Source: Gammaproteobacteria bacterium (GTDB lineage: Bacteria > Pseudomonadota > Gammaproteobacteria > GCA-001735895). Taken from it: a DNA stretch of 64,000 nucleotides. This document shows positions 49,324 through 59,010 of the stretch, piece after piece (positions within the stretch are counted from its first letter, which is position 1; each line of letters opens with the position of its first letter). The DNA is taken from NCBI GenBank assembly GCA_022340305.1, contig JAJDOF010000099.1, positions 53,936 through 117,935 of the forward strand, written 5' to 3'. The position numbers and the translations under genes were made by a program. A model generated the notes under the pieces. That model made no database searches and was not told the origin of the DNA. It saw only the letters and a program-made list of their open reading frames with translations.

Positions 49324-51072
49324 TCATTGTTGTTGGCGCAGGAAGCGAATTTTTTTGGGGTAGGGGAAAACGTCCTCGAATATTCCCGCTTTGATATTTT
49401 CCTGCTTCTGAATCCAGAATGCGGGATCGAGCAGGTCGCGGTGATATTTCAGGAACACCTGGCGCACTTTATTGTCGGCAAACAAAAAAGTTGAGAACTG
49501 CTCTGGAAACACATCGTTGGCACCGATGCTGTACCAGGGTTCGGCAGCCATTTCGTCTTCCGGGTATAGCGCTTCGGGTATTTCGCGAAAATTGCATTCG
49601 GTCAGGTAACAGATCTCATCGTAGTCATAGAACACCACGCGCCCCTGTCCTTGCCCGGTAACGCCGAAATTTTTCAGTAACAGGTCACCGGGAAAGATGT
49701 TCGCGGCCGCCAGTTCCTTGATAGCTTCTCCATAACCTTTCATCAGGCGTTCAAGATATTTTCCCTGCGCTTGCAGTACCGCGAGATTGAGCGGTTCCAT
49801 GCGGCGCTCGATATAAAGGTGTTTGATGATGATCTGGTCGCCTTCCTCGGCAATGCTGTCGGCGCAGGTTTCGTAGAGCTCTTCCAGCAGGTCGGCGGAA
49901 AAACGCGCGCGCGGCATGGCGACGTGTGAATACTCGAGCACGTCGGACATGCGGCCCACGCGATCGTGCATCTTGACCAGCCGATAAGTATCCTGCACCT
50001 GTTGGCGGGTAGTTTTCTTCGGTGGCGGGAAGCGATCGCGAATCACCTTGAACACATAGGGGTAGGACGGCAGGGTGAACACCGCCATCACCATACCCTT
50101 GATCCCGGGGGCAAAAATCAATTCATCTTCGGAATGTTTCAGGTGGTGCAGATATTCACGGTAGAACACTGTTTTACCCTGCTTGTGAAATCCGATTGCG
50201 GAGTAAAATGACTCCTTGTTGCGGTTCGGCATCAGGCGTCTTAAAAAAGTCACGATCGATGACGGCACCGGGTGATCGACCATGAAGTACTTGTAAGAGA
50301 ATTCGAACAGGCGATTCAGACCCTGGGTACCGATGATAATGGCATCGGCATAGATCGTCCTGTCGGCGCTGTTCAACAACGGTATCGCAAATGGAATATC
50401 CTTGTTTGAATTGAGGGCCCGGCCGACGATATAAGCGGCTTTGTTGCGAAAGAATATGCTGCTGATGACCTGGAACTGAAAGTTCAGGTGAGCGTGTCGC
50501 GGCCGTGCAAAGGGATACTGGATCAGGGTCTTGATAATATTGCGTACGTCGCGATTGATGTCTTCAAACGGCAAGTTTAAGCCACTGTCGAGCAGCACCT
50601 GTTTGATCGATGCGCGGAACCCGCGCTTGGCGGGATAGTAGACATGATAGGAGGGTTTATCCGAATCGATAAATTCGGTGGATACGGCGCTGCGCACGAA
50701 GATGTAATCATTGCCGAAATAGTCGCGATGAAACAACGCGCAGAAAACCGAGTTATAAAATGATTCGGCAAGTTCAGGTTGCAGATGATTTCCAATTAAC
50801 AACACGTACTCGCGCTTCACTGCAAACCAGAGTTGACTGTCGAAAGGCTCCAGTAAAAACTGTTTTTGTAAATCCCGAATCGCGTCTTTCACGCGGATAT
50901 CATAAAACTCGATACGCTCCCTTGAAGCCTTGCGTTCGGCTTCCCAGTCGGCATTTTCGAAACGCTCGCGTGCGCCACTGGTGATGCTGCTGAATATGGT
51001 GAAATGGCGATTGAAACCGTTGAGAATGGTATCGGCAATTTGCGCTGGTTGGCCCCTTTCCATGGTTTGCAT
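49324..51072 (-). CDS. aceK: Isocitrate dehydrogenase kinase/phosphatase
   Basis: 582 aa; AFTLPSYPYVFKVIRDRFPPPKKTTRQQVQDTYRLVKMHDRVGRMSDVLEYSHVAMPRARF typical AceK. Confidence 0.97.
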   Translation of the reverse strand: MQTMERGQPAQIADTILNGFNRHFTIFSSITSGARERFENADWEAERKASRERIEFYDIRVKDAIRDLQKQFLLEPFDSQLWFAVKREYVLLIGNHLQPELAESFYNSVFCALFHRDYFGNDYIFVRSAVSTEFIDSDKPSYHVYYPAKRGFRASIKQVLLDSGLNLPFEDINRDVRNIIKTLIQYPFARPRHAHLNFQFQVISSIFFRNKAAYIVGRALNSNKDIPFAIPLLNSADRTIYADAIIIGTQGLNRLFEFSYKYFMVDHPVPSSIVTFLRRLMPNRNKESFYSAIGFHKQGKTVFYREYLHHLKHSEDELIFAPGIKGMVMAVFTLPSYPYVFKVIRDRFPPPKKTTRQQVQDTYRLVKMHDRVGRMSDVLEYSHVAMPRARFSADLLEELYETCADSIAEEGDQIIIKHLYIERRMEPLNLAVLQAQGKYLERLMKGYGEAIKELAAANIFPGDLLLKNFGVTGQGQGRVVFYDYDEICYLTECNFREIPEALYPEDEMAAEPWYSIGANDVFPEQFSTFLFADNKVRQVFLKYHRDLLDPAFWIQKQENIKAGIFEDVFPYPKKIRFLRQQQ

Positions 51073-51090
51073 CGATTGACTCCCCGAGTT

Positions 51091-51534
51091 TTATGGTTTG
51101 CGTGACGGTATGGCGAGCCGCTGGCGTTTTCCCCACGGATTTTTGCGACTGATACCGAGCATACCCGCGATTCCGGTTTCGTTATACTGTGGCTGGTAGT
51201 TGTTGACGACACTAATAAAATACTCGTCCAGCGATACCAGTCGGCAAGTTTCGGTGATTTTCAGGAATTGGCGCAGCAACATTAGCGAGGTCACGAAGGC
51301 AATCGTGGTGCCGGGATAAGTCGCCAGAAAATTGAAGCCCCGTTTTTCGGCGAGCCCGACACTGCCAAAAAAGCTCCATGAGGTTGCGTAGACACCGATC
51401 GACAGGGTCCACACCAGCGCATGACGGGCCACCGCGTGTGCTACCCAGCCGCGAGCGGTCGCCGTGGTGTCGATGAATCGCAGCCCGAGGTAAAGGACTC
51501 CGACCGGGAACAGCTGCCACGGCTCAGACTGCAT
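51091..51534 (-). pseudogene. Chimeric remnant: N-terminus of SSF-type (CbrA/CrbS-like) sensor kinase fused in frame to the C-terminal Fis helix of a sigma54-type response regulator
   Basis: HALVWTLSIGVYATSWSFFGSVGLAEKRGFNFLATYPGTTIAFVTSLMLLRQFLKITETCRLVSLDEYF then NNYQPQYNETGIAGMLGISRKNPWGKRQRLAIPSRKP*; whole ORF only 147 aa. Confidence 0.65.
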
Positions 51535-51745
51535 GTTTGCGCAGCAGGCATTGCATCCAGCAGGACAACAAAATAATGCCGAACCAGGCGAGGTAAGGCG
51601 GGTACCAGGGTGCGTCGATCGCCAACCAGGTGCCGGACAGGGGCGGCAGTAACAGCAGCAAAGCAATCAACACCACGACGATGGCAATTTCAGTGGGGCG
51701 AAAAGCGGACGAAATCAGTGACAAAGTGTTACCTTCGGTGACCAC
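51524..51745 (-). CDS. Small membrane protein preceding the SSF-kinase remnant
   Basis: 73 aa; hydrophobic AIVVVLIALLLLLPPLSGTWLAIDAPWYPPYLAWFGIILLSCWMQ; overlaps start of the downstream ORF by 11 nt. Confidence 0.5.
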   Translation of the reverse strand: MVTEGNTLSLISSAFRPTEIAIVVVLIALLLLLPPLSGTWLAIDAPWYPPYLAWFGIILLSCWMQCLLRKHAV

Positions 51746-51944
51746 AGGTGATTCAAAATCCTGTCGAAGTGTTACTTATCGTGACGATCAGGTCAATTCA
51801 GAGCGGAAATCGATTGATATGGGTCAAATTTGAGCCCGGTGGCATCCCTGGCACGAGCCAACGTCTTGTCGCTGGGCTAGCTTTATGTAAGCATATCAAC
51901 GCCGTTAATTAAGAATATTGATAATCAAATCCGAGGAAGGCGTC

Positions 51945-53891
51945 ATGTCAGAAAGCAAAATCTATCCAGTTCCCGAGGAATTTGCCGCGCAGGCGAATAT
52001 CACCGCAGCCCAATATGACGAAATGTATCGCCAGTCGGTCGAGGATCCAGAGGGATTCTGGTCGGAGCAGGCGGAGACCTACCTGTCCTGGTTCAAGCCC
52101 TGGAATACCGTGTGTGACTGGAGTTTCGCCAGGGAAGACCTGCACATCAACTGGTTTGCCGGCGGTGAGCTCAATGTGTCGTATAACTGCCTGGATCGGC
52201 ATCTTGCGACCCGGGGTGACCAGGTCGCGATCATCTGGGAATCAGACAACCCGGAAAAGCATCGCAACATTACCTATGCCGAACTGCATGAAGAAGTCTG
52301 CAAGTTTTCCAACGTGCTGAAGGCGCAGGGCGTCAACAAGGGGGATCGGGTTTCGATATACATGCCGATGATACCCGAGGCTGCCGTGGCCATGTTGGCC
52401 TGTACTCGAATCGGTGCGATGCATTCGGTTGTCTTTGGCGGCTTTTCACCCGATGCATTGCGCGATCGTATCCAGGATTCCGATTGCCAGGTGGTCATTA
52501 CCGCCGACCAGTCGGTGCGCGGCGGCAAGCGCGTTCCCCTGAAGGAAAATGCGGACAAGGCAGTCAATCAATGCCCCAATGTAAAGAGCGTGATCGTGGT
52601 GCAACGCGGGGGAGAACCCGTGCAGTGGACCGCGGGCCGCGATGTCTGGTACCACGAAGCCATGGCAAACGCCTCTGCAGACTGCGAGCCGGAAATGATG
52701 GACGCCGAGGATCCGCTGTTTATCCTCTATACCTCGGGTTCGACCGGCAAACCAAAGGGTGTCTTGCACACCACCGGTGGTTATCTGTTGCAGGCGGCGA
52801 TGACTCACAAGCTGGTTTTCGACTACAAGGATGGCGAAGTTTACTGGTGTACCGCCGATGTCGGCTGGGTTACCGGGCATACCTATATCGTCTATGGGCC
52901 GCTGGCCAACGGTGCGACCACGCTGATGTTCGAGGGGATACCCACCTATCCCGATATATCGCGTTTCTGGCAGGTTTGTGACAAGCACAATGTATCTATT
53001 TTTTATACCGCGCCAACTGCTATCCGTGCCCTGATGGGTGCCGGTGATGAACCCGTGACCAGGACCTCGCGAAAGTCCCTGCGCCTGCTCGGCACGGTCG
53101 GTGAACCGATTAATCCAGAGGCCTGGTTGTGGTATCACAACGTGGTCGGTAACGGGCGTTGTCCGATTGTCGATACCTGGTGGCAGACGGAAACCGGCGC
53201 GCACATGTTGACGCCACTGCCGGGTGTGACTGCCACCAAACCCGGTTCGGCCACCTTTCCCTTCTTTGGCGTGCAGCCGCTACTGCTTGACGACCAGGGC
53301 AACGAGATCGAGGGTAATCCGGCGGAAGGCAACCTCGCCATACGCGCACCCTGGCCGGCGATGATGCGTTCGGTCTACGGCGATCACGAGCGTTTTTACG
53401 AAACTTATTTTGCACTGTTCAAGGGTTATTATTTTACCGGGGACGGTGCGCGGCGCGATGCCGATGGTTACTACTGGATTACCGGGCGGGTCGACGATGT
53501 GCTCAACGTGTCCGGCCACCGTCTCGGCACTGCCGAGATCGAGTCGGCACTGGTCAAGCACCCGAAAGTCGCTGAAGCCGCCGTGGTCGGCTATCCGCAT
53601 GACATTACCGGGCAGGGCATTTACGCCTATGTGACCCTGATGGCCGGCGAAACGGGTGACGATGAATTGAAGCAGGCACTGGTTGGCCTGGTGCGCTCGG
53701 AAATCGGACCCATCGCCAAGGTGAATATCATCCAGTGGGCGCCCGGATTGCCGAAAACCCGATCGGGCAAGATCATGCGGCGCATCTTGCGCAAGGTCGC
53801 CGCGAACGAGCTCGACAGCCTCGGTGATACCTCGACGCTGGCCGATCCCGGCGTGGTCGAAAATCTGATCGACAACCGGTTGAACAAGTAG
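51945..53891 (+). CDS. acs: Acetyl-CoA synthetase
   Basis: [99 protein letters not shown]. Confidence 0.97.
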   Translation: MSESKIYPVPEEFAAQANITAAQYDEMYRQSVEDPEGFWSEQAETYLSWFKPWNTVCDWSFAREDLHINWFAGGELNVSYNCLDRHLATRGDQVAIIWESDNPEKHRNITYAELHEEVCKFSNVLKAQGVNKGDRVSIYMPMIPEAAVAMLACTRIGAMHSVVFGGFSPDALRDRIQDSDCQVVITADQSVRGGKRVPLKENADKAVNQCPNVKSVIVVQRGGEPVQWTAGRDVWYHEAMANASADCEPEMMDAEDPLFILYTSGSTGKPKGVLHTTGGYLLQAAMTHKLVFDYKDGEVYWCTADVGWVTGHTYIVYGPLANGATTLMFEGIPTYPDISRFWQVCDKHNVSIFYTAPTAIRALMGAGDEPVTRTSRKSLRLLGTVGEPINPEAWLWYHNVVGNGRCPIVDTWWQTETGAHMLTPLPGVTATKPGSATFPFFGVQPLLLDDQGNEIEGNPAEGNLAIRAPWPAMMRSVYGDHERFYETYFALFKGYYFTGDGARRDADGYYWITGRVDDVLNVSGHRLGTAEIESALVKHPKVAEAAVVGYPHDITGQGIYAYVTLMAGETGDDELKQALVGLVRSEIGPIAKVNIIQWAPGLPKTRSGKIMRRILRKVAANELDSLGDTSTLADPGVVENLIDNRLNK

Positions 53892-53910
53892 TCGATACCC
53901 GCTGTGTGGC

Positions 53911-53939
53911 AAAAACCCCGCGGTGGCGGGGTTTTTTTT
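53911..53939 (+). terminator. Rho-independent terminator after acs
   Basis: AAAAACCCCGC-GGTG-GCGGGGTTTTTTTT. Confidence 0.92.
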
Positions 53940-54052
53940 GTCTGCTTTACTGCGCGCGGTGGTATGTGCTCAGTGGATGCGACTGTCAGCCTGATCGGTT
54001 GCGAGCACTGGCAGGCGACCTCGAGTCCAGCGATGCCGCCTGTTTTTAGCTA

Positions 54053-54101
54053 TTGCAAGTTCTCATTATATTCTCTAAACTCGCTGAGAATAAAATGAGA
54101 A
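54053..54101 (+). promoter_or_regulatory. lexA promoter/operator region with 16-bp near-perfect inverted repeat
   Basis: TTCTCATTATATTCTC (54060-54075) / GAGAATAAAATGAGAA (54086-54101), 15/16 match as inverted repeat; -35-like TTGCAA at 54053 and -10-like TAAACT at 54076. Confidence 0.65.
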
Positions 54102-54112
54102 GGGTTTGAAAA

Positions 54113-54712
54113 ATGCTGACCTCCCAGGAACAGAAAACATTGCAGTTCATCCGCAACTATCTGGCACACAATGGTTATGCACCGAAGTTCAAGGAAATCG
54201 GAATGGCCATCGGGGTGAATTCACAGGGCACTATCCACCGTTACGTACAGGCGCTCGAGGACAAGGGTTACATCGATCGAATCAAAGGCAACTCGCGCGG
54301 CATGAGCCTGGTTGATTTGCCGTTGGTAAGCCCACCGACGATTCCACTGGTTGGCAGGATCGCGGCCGGACTGCCACTCGAAGCGATCGAGGATCAGCAG
54401 GAACTGAACCTCGCCGAGATGTTCATGGGCCCCGAGTTGTTTGCGTTGCGCGTCACCGGTGATTCGATGGTCGATGCCGGAATTCTTGATGAAGACTATG
54501 TCATTATCCGCAAACAACAGGTGGCCCGGGACGGGGATATCGTGGTGGCGATGATCGATAAGTCGGAAGCGACGCTAAAGCGTTTCAAGCGCAAGAGTGA
54601 AGATCAGATCGCGCTGATTCCGGAAAACCAGTACATGGAGCCGATGATTTATGCCGCAGAACGGGTCAGTATCCATGGAGTGCTGGTCGGGCAGCTCAGA
54701 AACTATCGTTAG
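54113..54712 (+). CDS. lexA: LexA repressor (divergent DNA-binding domain)
   Basis: MLTSQEQKTLQFIRNYLAHNGYAPKFKEIGMAIGVNSQGTIHRYVQALEDKGYI; AAG cleavage site RIAAGLPLE; catalytic GDSMVDAGI and ATLKRF. Confidence 0.9.
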   Translation: MLTSQEQKTLQFIRNYLAHNGYAPKFKEIGMAIGVNSQGTIHRYVQALEDKGYIDRIKGNSRGMSLVDLPLVSPPTIPLVGRIAAGLPLEAIEDQQELNLAEMFMGPELFALRVTGDSMVDAGILDEDYVIIRKQQVARDGDIVVAMIDKSEATLKRFKRKSEDQIALIPENQYMEPMIYAAERVSIHGVLVGQLRNYR

Positions 54713-54773
54713 TACCTGATCGGCATGGAGGCGACAGCGCGGCCGTGTGCCAGGCGTGCACCGGCCTGGTAAA

Positions 54774-55562
54774 TCAACTTTTTCCGGTCAATTCGAGCGT
54801 TCGCAACAGATCGCCGATGATGCGCGGATTACCCGCAACTATCGCCCCCGTGTCGAGATAACAGGAATCACCACTGAAATCGGTCACCAGGCCGCCCGCC
54901 TCGCGCACGATCAGCGCCCCGGCGGCCAGGTCCCAGGGCTGGAGTCCGGATTCCCAGTAGCCATCCAGCCGACCTGCCGCTACGTAGGCAAGGTCGAGGG
55001 CAGCGGATCCCGCACGCCTGACATCGCTTGCCCTGGCAAAGAAAGCGGAAAAGGTTTTCAGGAATTCGTCGAGTTGTTCAGGGTGCCGGAAGGGGAAGCC
55101 GGTTGCCAGCAAGGCGCCCTGGGCGGTTTTAAGGCCTGCGACGCGAATGCGCCGATTGTTCAGCGTGGCGCCGTCGCCACGACTGGCGCAGAAAGTTTCC
55201 TGTTTGTATGGATCGTAGATAACCGCGTGCTGCAGTCGGCCCTCGTTTTCGCAGGCGATGGATACCGCGTAATGAGGGAATCCGTGCAGATAATTAGTGG
55301 TACCGTCGAGGGGATCGATGATCCAGCGAAAAGCTTCGCGACCCTCGATGACGCCCGATTCCTCTGCCAGAATACCGTGGCCCGGAAAGGCTTTGAGTAA
55401 TTCCTCTATAATCAGCGATTCCGCTTGTCGATCGACCTCAGTGACAAAATCATTGAGTGCTTTTACTTCGACCTTTAAGTCGGGTAATTTGTTGATCTTG
55501 CGAACGATGAAATCGCCCGCCTTGTGGGCCGCTCGAATCGCGATATTGAGCATTGGTTGCAT
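54774..55562 (-). CDS. suhB: Inositol-1-monophosphatase / SuhB
   Basis: MQPMLNIAIRAAHKAGDFIVRKINKLPDLKVEVKALNDFVTEVDRQAE; GILAEESG; WIIDPLDGTTNYLHGFPHYAVSIA. Confidence 0.95.
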   Translation of the reverse strand: MQPMLNIAIRAAHKAGDFIVRKINKLPDLKVEVKALNDFVTEVDRQAESLIIEELLKAFPGHGILAEESGVIEGREAFRWIIDPLDGTTNYLHGFPHYAVSIACENEGRLQHAVIYDPYKQETFCASRGDGATLNNRRIRVAGLKTAQGALLATGFPFRHPEQLDEFLKTFSAFFARASDVRRAGSAALDLAYVAAGRLDGYWESGLQPWDLAAGALIVREAGGLVTDFSGDSCYLDTGAIVAGNPRIIGDLLRTLELTGKS

Positions 55563-55659
55563 GGGGGTACGGCGTGCTGGGAAAGGCGCGCAGTCTAGCA
55601 AACGACCCCCCAATAGACCAGCATAAACGGTTCCACCCACGAGGCCGAGGCGCCAATCG

Positions 55660-56382
55660 ATGAAATTGCAGAATATCCGTATCGTCATGGTTGCCACTAC
55701 TCATCCTGGCAATGTCGGGGCCGCGGCGCGCGCCATGCACAATATGTGCATCGGCCGCCTGGCACTGGTCGACCCGCAGTGTCCGATCGGCGACATAGCC
55801 TATGCGCGCGCCTCCGGTGCCAATGTCATTCTCGATAATCGCGAGACCTATGCCGATCTGCGCTCAGCGATTGCCGACTGTAGCCAGGTGATCGCGACTA
55901 CCGCACGCCGGCGATCGCTGCCCTGGCCAGAACTTACCCCGCAGGAAATGGCCGAAAGTGTGTTTGCACTCGACGATAGCAGGCAGGTTGCGCTGGTATT
56001 TGGGCGAGAACACTCGGGTCTCAGCAATGACGAGTTACAAATGTGTAATCAGATGGTGTGTATTCCGACCAATCCGGAGTTCAGCTCACTCAACGTGGCA
56101 TCGGCAATCCAGGTGATGTGTTATGAAATATACCGCTATCAAACCACGCCATACGCAGTCCCTGCGCCGAGCGGGCAGGATCTGCCCGCGTCCAGTGGCG
56201 AGGTCGAAGGCTATATCGAGCATTTGCGACAAACCCTCGACGACTGTGGATTCCTCAACCCGCAGCAGCCCGAGATGATCATGCAACGCTTGCGACGTCT
56301 CTACCTGCGCAGCGAACTGACCCACAATGAAATCAATATTTTACGCGGCATACTCAGTGCGTTTGGCAAGCAGAGGGATTGA
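55660..56382 (+). CDS. trmJ: tRNA (cytidine/uridine-2'-O-)-methyltransferase TrmJ
   Basis: NIRIVMVATTHPGNVGAAARAMHNM; ALVFGREHSGLSNDELQMCNQMVCIPTNPEFSSLNVASAIQVMCYEI; divergent from suhB. Confidence 0.95.
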   Translation: MKLQNIRIVMVATTHPGNVGAAARAMHNMCIGRLALVDPQCPIGDIAYARASGANVILDNRETYADLRSAIADCSQVIATTARRRSLPWPELTPQEMAESVFALDDSRQVALVFGREHSGLSNDELQMCNQMVCIPTNPEFSSLNVASAIQVMCYEIYRYQTTPYAVPAPSGQDLPASSGEVEGYIEHLRQTLDDCGFLNPQQPEMIMQRLRRLYLRSELTHNEINILRGILSAFGKQRD

Positions 56383-56481
56383 TTGTTACAAAAACTTACA
56401 AAACGTTACATTAGCGAAAAGCTTTAGTTTGCCGTAGTCCCTAGTATCTGTCTGCGAATCAACCAACTACGGAGACAATCC

Positions 56482-56934
56482 ATGAAAATATCCACTCGCA
56501 TCATTACCGCCGTTTTGCTCGTTGCAGCCAGTTCCAGCGCCGTTTATGCCTTTAGCAAGCACGGTGACTGGGGCATGAGCAGCGCCGAAAAAGTCGAGTT
56601 CATCAGTGAGCGGGTCACACGCAAACTCGATCTTGACGATGTGCAACGGCAGAAATTCACCGAACTGGCGGAGCTGGTCAACGACACGCTGCAGGAAGTC
56701 AAACCAGGCCGCGAACAGCGTCTCGATGAAATCACCAGCCTGTTAGAGGATCCGAGTTTCAACCAGGCGCGGGCGCTTGAACTGGTCCAGCAAAAAACTC
56801 AACTGGTGAACGAAAAAGCACCTTTGGTAATCGCTTCGCTGGCAAGTTTCCTGGACACATTATCCATCGAACAAAAGCAGCAATTACGGGAGTTCATGCA
56901 GCAGCGGCATGAACATCATCGACACCAGCATTAA
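56482..56934 (+). CDS. Spy/CpxP-family periplasmic protein
   Basis: Signal peptide; LDLDDVQRQKFTELAELVNDTLQEVK; His-rich C-terminus RHEHHRHQH. Confidence 0.8.
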   Translation: MKISTRIITAVLLVAASSSAVYAFSKHGDWGMSSAEKVEFISERVTRKLDLDDVQRQKFTELAELVNDTLQEVKPGREQRLDEITSLLEDPSFNQARALELVQQKTQLVNEKAPLVIASLASFLDTLSIEQKQQLREFMQQRHEHHRHQH

Positions 56935-56979
56935 AGTCCCTTTCGACTTCGGCCGCTATCGCCGTAGACGTAACCTCCC

Positions 56980-57012
56980 ACAGCGCGGCTTCTCATGCAG
57001 AAGCCGCGCTGT
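56980..57012. other. 14-bp perfect stem-loop between spy-like gene and response regulator
   Basis: ACAGCGCGGCTTCT-CATGC-AGAAGCCGCGCTGT. Confidence 0.85.
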
Positions 57013-57043
57013 ACAATAGCGATATTATGGGCTGAGAAGCACG

Positions 57044-57706
57044 ATGCGGAAAATACTGCTGATTGACGACGACGAGAAACTGGCACAGCCGCTACAGCAG
57101 TATTTTGCCCGCTTCGATTTGTCGCTGCACAATGAAACCCATCCGTTATCGGCAATCGAGCGGATACAGCATGAAGCTTTCGATTTGCTCATCCTCGACG
57201 TGATGTTGCCCGAGATCGATGGTTTCGAGACCTGCAAACGCATAAGGCGCCAGAGCGATATTCCGATTATCATGTTGACGGCACGTGGCGAGGTAATGGA
57301 CCGCGTCGTCGGCCTCGAGCTGGGTGCCGATGATTACCTGCCAAAACCCTTCGACCCACGCGAGCTGGTGGCGCGGGTGCAGAATATCCTGCGCCGCAAT
57401 CAATCGGCCCAGGCAGTGATTTACCAATGGAGTGACCTGCAACTCGACATCGAGGCAAAGCAGTTACGGCGAAATGACGAAGTCGTTCCACTGACGGCTG
57501 CCGAATTCAGCCTGCTGTCGCTATTGGCGCAAAATCAGCACAGGATTCTGTCGCGCGATGAAATCATGCGCGAGTTACGTGGCATCGATGCTGATATTTT
57601 CAGTCGCGCTATCGACGTGCTGGTGAGCCGATTACGCAGCAAGCTGCAACAACCCGAGTTAATCCGCACCGTGCGGGGTCTCGGTTACCAACTGGTGCCA
57701 CGTTGA
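57044..57706 (+). CDS. OmpR/CpxR-family response regulator
   Basis: KILLIDDDEKLAQPL; LLILDVMLPEIDGFETCKRIR; LPKPFDPRELVARVQNILRR; winged-helix C-terminus VSRLRSKLQQPELIRTVRGLGYQLV. Confidence 0.95.
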   Translation: MRKILLIDDDEKLAQPLQQYFARFDLSLHNETHPLSAIERIQHEAFDLLILDVMLPEIDGFETCKRIRRQSDIPIIMLTARGEVMDRVVGLELGADDYLPKPFDPRELVARVQNILRRNQSAQAVIYQWSDLQLDIEAKQLRRNDEVVPLTAAEFSLLSLLAQNQHRILSRDEIMRELRGIDADIFSRAIDVLVSRLRSKLQQPELIRTVRGLGYQLVPR

Positions 57707-59010
57707 TGCTGGATTACCTGGCGACCAAATGGCAAAGCCTGGTATTCCGGCTGTTGTTATATTTTACGCTGTCGATACTGGCGCTTGCGGTAATACTCGC
57801 CATCAGCTTTTCGCAACGTTTGCGTCCCCATGTTCAGCAGCAGGTTCTGCCAAACATCGAGCGCTACCTGGACTACCTGATCAGCGACATCGGCAATCCA
57901 CCAGACCTGGTCGTGGCCCAACAGCTTGCCGATGACTTACCCTTCGAGATCAGGATCGAAGGGCAGGGCAGTAACTGGGCATCGAGTCCTGCGATAAAGC
58001 CGATTTCAAGCTATCGCTTCGAGGCGGCGCCGCCGCCTTACGATCATGTTCATTACAGCCATCAGCGACGTACAGAACTGCTGTTGATCAAGCGCAATGG
58101 ATTGCAGTACCTGTTCGTCGTCGAAGACAGTTTTCGACGCGGGGCGGAACGCCGTCACGGCTTGCTGTTCATCGGTCTGGCGGCCATCTTGCTGGTTTTA
58201 TACCTCGGAATCCGTAGATTATTTCGCCCGATTGCAGTGATGTCGGAGCAGGTTCGCAGAATCGGCGAGGGCGATTTACAGCAATCCGTCGAAGTGGAGA
58301 ACAAAGGGGAGTTGGGTTTGCTCGCGGCAGGGATCAATCGCATGTCGCGGCAAATAAAATCAATGCTGGAGAGCAAGTCGGGGTTGTTGCTCGCCATCAG
58401 CCATGAATTGCGTTCACCGTTGACGCGTATGCGGGTCAACCTGGAGTTACTCGATGACGACGAGCTGCGCCACAAACTGGTTGATGATACCCGCGAGATG
58501 GAAACGCTGATTGGCGCTATCCTCGAGTCGGAGAAGTTGAATTCCAGCCATGCACCGCTGTCGCTGAGCCAGGTCCAGTTGGTGGAACTGATTGAGGAGG
58601 TGGTGGCGAATCACCCGCAGCACAATCGAATCGACATGCGGCTGACGCCCATCGAGCTCGCCGTCGACGAGCTGCGTTGCAAACTCTTGCTCAAGAATCT
58701 GATTGACAATGCCCTGCAGTATTCGCGGGATCCCGAAGCGCACATAACAATCGAATTACGCAGTGAGCAGGACGCGGCAATTCTGCAGGTCGTCGACCAG
58801 GGCATCGGCATCGCAGCCGCCGACATACCGCGGTTAACCGAAGCCTTCTACCGCCCCGATAGCGCCCGCCAGCGCAACACCGGCGGTTATGGTCTTGGCC
58901 TGTATTTATGCCAGTTGATCGTCGCCGCTCATGGGGGTGTTTTACGCATCGAAAGCGAGCCCGGGAAGGGCACCCGGGTTGTTGTCAGCCTGCCTGTTGA
59001 TAATAGTTGA
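57703..59010 (+). CDS. Sensor histidine kinase (CpxA-like)
   Basis: HAMP region RIGEGDLQQSVEVENKGELGLLAAGINRM; H-box AISHELRSPLTRMRVNLELL; GGYGLGLYLCQLIVAAHGG. Confidence 0.95.
   Translation: MMLDYLATKWQSLVFRLLLYFTLSILALAVILAISFSQRLRPHVQQQVLPNIERYLDYLISDIGNPPDLVVAQQLADDLPFEIRIEGQGSNWASSPAIKPISSYRFEAAPPPYDHVHYSHQRRTELLLIKRNGLQYLFVVEDSFRRGAERRHGLLFIGLAAILLVLYLGIRRLFRPIAVMSEQVRRIGEGDLQQSVEVENKGELGLLAAGINRMSRQIKSMLESKSGLLLAISHELRSPLTRMRVNLELLDDDELRHKLVDDTREMETLIGAILESEKLNSSHAPLSLSQVQLVELIEEVVANHPQHNRIDMRLTPIELAVDELRCKLLLKNLIDNALQYSRDPEAHITIELRSEQDAAILQVVDQGIGIAAADIPRLTEAFYRPDSARQRNTGGYGLGLYLCQLIVAAHGGVLRIESEPGKGTRVVVSLPVDNS

Noticed and set aside
52446-53204. 252-aa ORF antisense to acs
   Set aside because: Shadow ORF of the acs coding sequence.
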